DNA from: Verrucomicrobiota bacterium
GTDB lineage: Bacteria; Verrucomicrobiota; Verrucomicrobiia; Limisphaerales; J093
Assembly (NCBI GenBank): GCA_016871715.1
Contig: VHCO01000056.1
Location: 1-33,838 of the forward strand
DNA length: 33,838 nt
Reading direction: 5' to 3'
Both the position numbers and the translations under genes were made by a program. Below are positions 33,679-33,838 of this stretch, in pieces. Under the pieces are notes generated by a model. The model saw nothing but the letters and a program-made list of their open reading frames with translations. It did not search any database and was not told the DNA's origin. The first letter of the stretch is position 1. Each line of letters begins with the position of its first letter.

Positions 33679-33838
33679 ATGAGAATTGCCCGCATCAAAG
33701 TCAAAGGGCGACCCGCCGTCTACCACTGCGTCTCGCGCATCGTCGGCGCCCAACGCCTCCTCGATGACCTCGGCAAAGAAACCTTGGTCAGGCTCCTCCG
33801 GCGCCTGGCCACCTTCTGCGGCCTGGAGGTCATCACCT
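33679..33838 (+). CDS. REP-associated tyrosine transposase, N-terminal part, cut by the window end
   Basis: The 53 visible residues (MRIARIKVKGRPAVYHCVSR...) match residues 1-53 of the left-hand copy almost exactly, differing mainly in residues 3-4. At DNA level I count about seven differences in 150 bases, nearly all synonymous, which points to recent copies under coding constraint. The window stops before the HUH histidines. The gene reads outward on the plus strand, so the two copies form an inverted pair around the whole window. Confidence 0.88.
   Translation, partial: MRIARIKVKGRPAVYHCVSRIVGAQRLLDDLGKETLVRLLRRLATFCGLEVIT

Noticed and set aside
1..33838. Composite transposon carrying the whole 33 kb between the two transposase genes
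   Set aside because: Y1/HUH REP-type transposases do not mobilise long segments as paired composite ends. Core housekeeping genes inside also argue against cargo.
1..33838. CRISPR array, prophage or biosynthetic cluster
   Set aside because: No regularly spaced direct repeats, cas genes, phage structural genes or synthase modules are seen; the only repeats are the 13-mer triplet, a tandem decamer and the two palindromic elements.

Overview
The window is GC-rich bacterial DNA, roughly two thirds G+C by eye. It most resembles a free-living Verrucomicrobiota or related PVC-group genome. The clues are a planctomycete-type cytochrome/PSD1 protein (PSCyt1-DUF1549-DUF1553) beside a Tat-exported DUF1501 protein, a secreted Ig/PA14-type protein ending in a GPYTDV...FFR domain, weak or absent Shine-Dalgarno sequences, and a complex I cluster without NuoE, NuoF and NuoG. 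The phylum is an inference from gene content. No rRNA is present.

Layout. Both ends lie inside near-identical genes for a REP-associated tyrosine (Y1/HUH) transposase, pointing outward (1-447 minus, 33679-end plus), so the window ends are probably repeat-limited assembly breaks. From 0.7 to 7.5 kb there are housekeeping and accessory genes: yjbQ, a TPR/coiled-coil exported protein, an HNH nuclease, an orphan RelE-like toxin just after a tRNA-Glu(CUC), an amidohydrolase that appears to start at CTG, the ribosome hibernation factor hpf and a xylulokinase. From 7.7 to 14.6 kb lies a PSD1/DUF1501 pair on the plus strand. Its second gene is a chimera: the DUF1501 domain is cut in half and joined in frame to the C-terminal part of an unrelated secreted protein. 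The convergent gap 14.55-15.07 kb holds terminators and one copy of a ~155-bp palindromic repeat.

From 28.9 down to 15.07 kb the minus strand carries one tight complex I operon: nuoA-B-C-D-I-H-J-K, an AAA+ ATPase, then nuoL-M1-M2-N. Most junctions are 4-base ATGA overlaps or gaps of a few bases. There are eleven subunit types and twelve subunit genes, because nuoM is present twice, and there is no NADH-oxidising module. A second copy of the palindromic repeat, inverted relative to the first, separates the two nuoM genes. A plausible sigma-70 promoter lies about 140 bp upstream of nuoA. To the right are a small conserved protein, an exported protein of unknown function in a likely operon with pdxJ and acpS, and a convergent tRNA-dihydrouridine synthase gene.

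Most worth a second look: the modified complex I (no EFG, an embedded AAA+ ATPase, and a second NuoM lacking the usual TM7 lysine); the pair of palindromic repeats in a segment bounded by REP-type transposases; the DUF1501 chimera; the CTG-started amidohydrolase; and an apparent several-fold excess of the hexamer CTCGAG.
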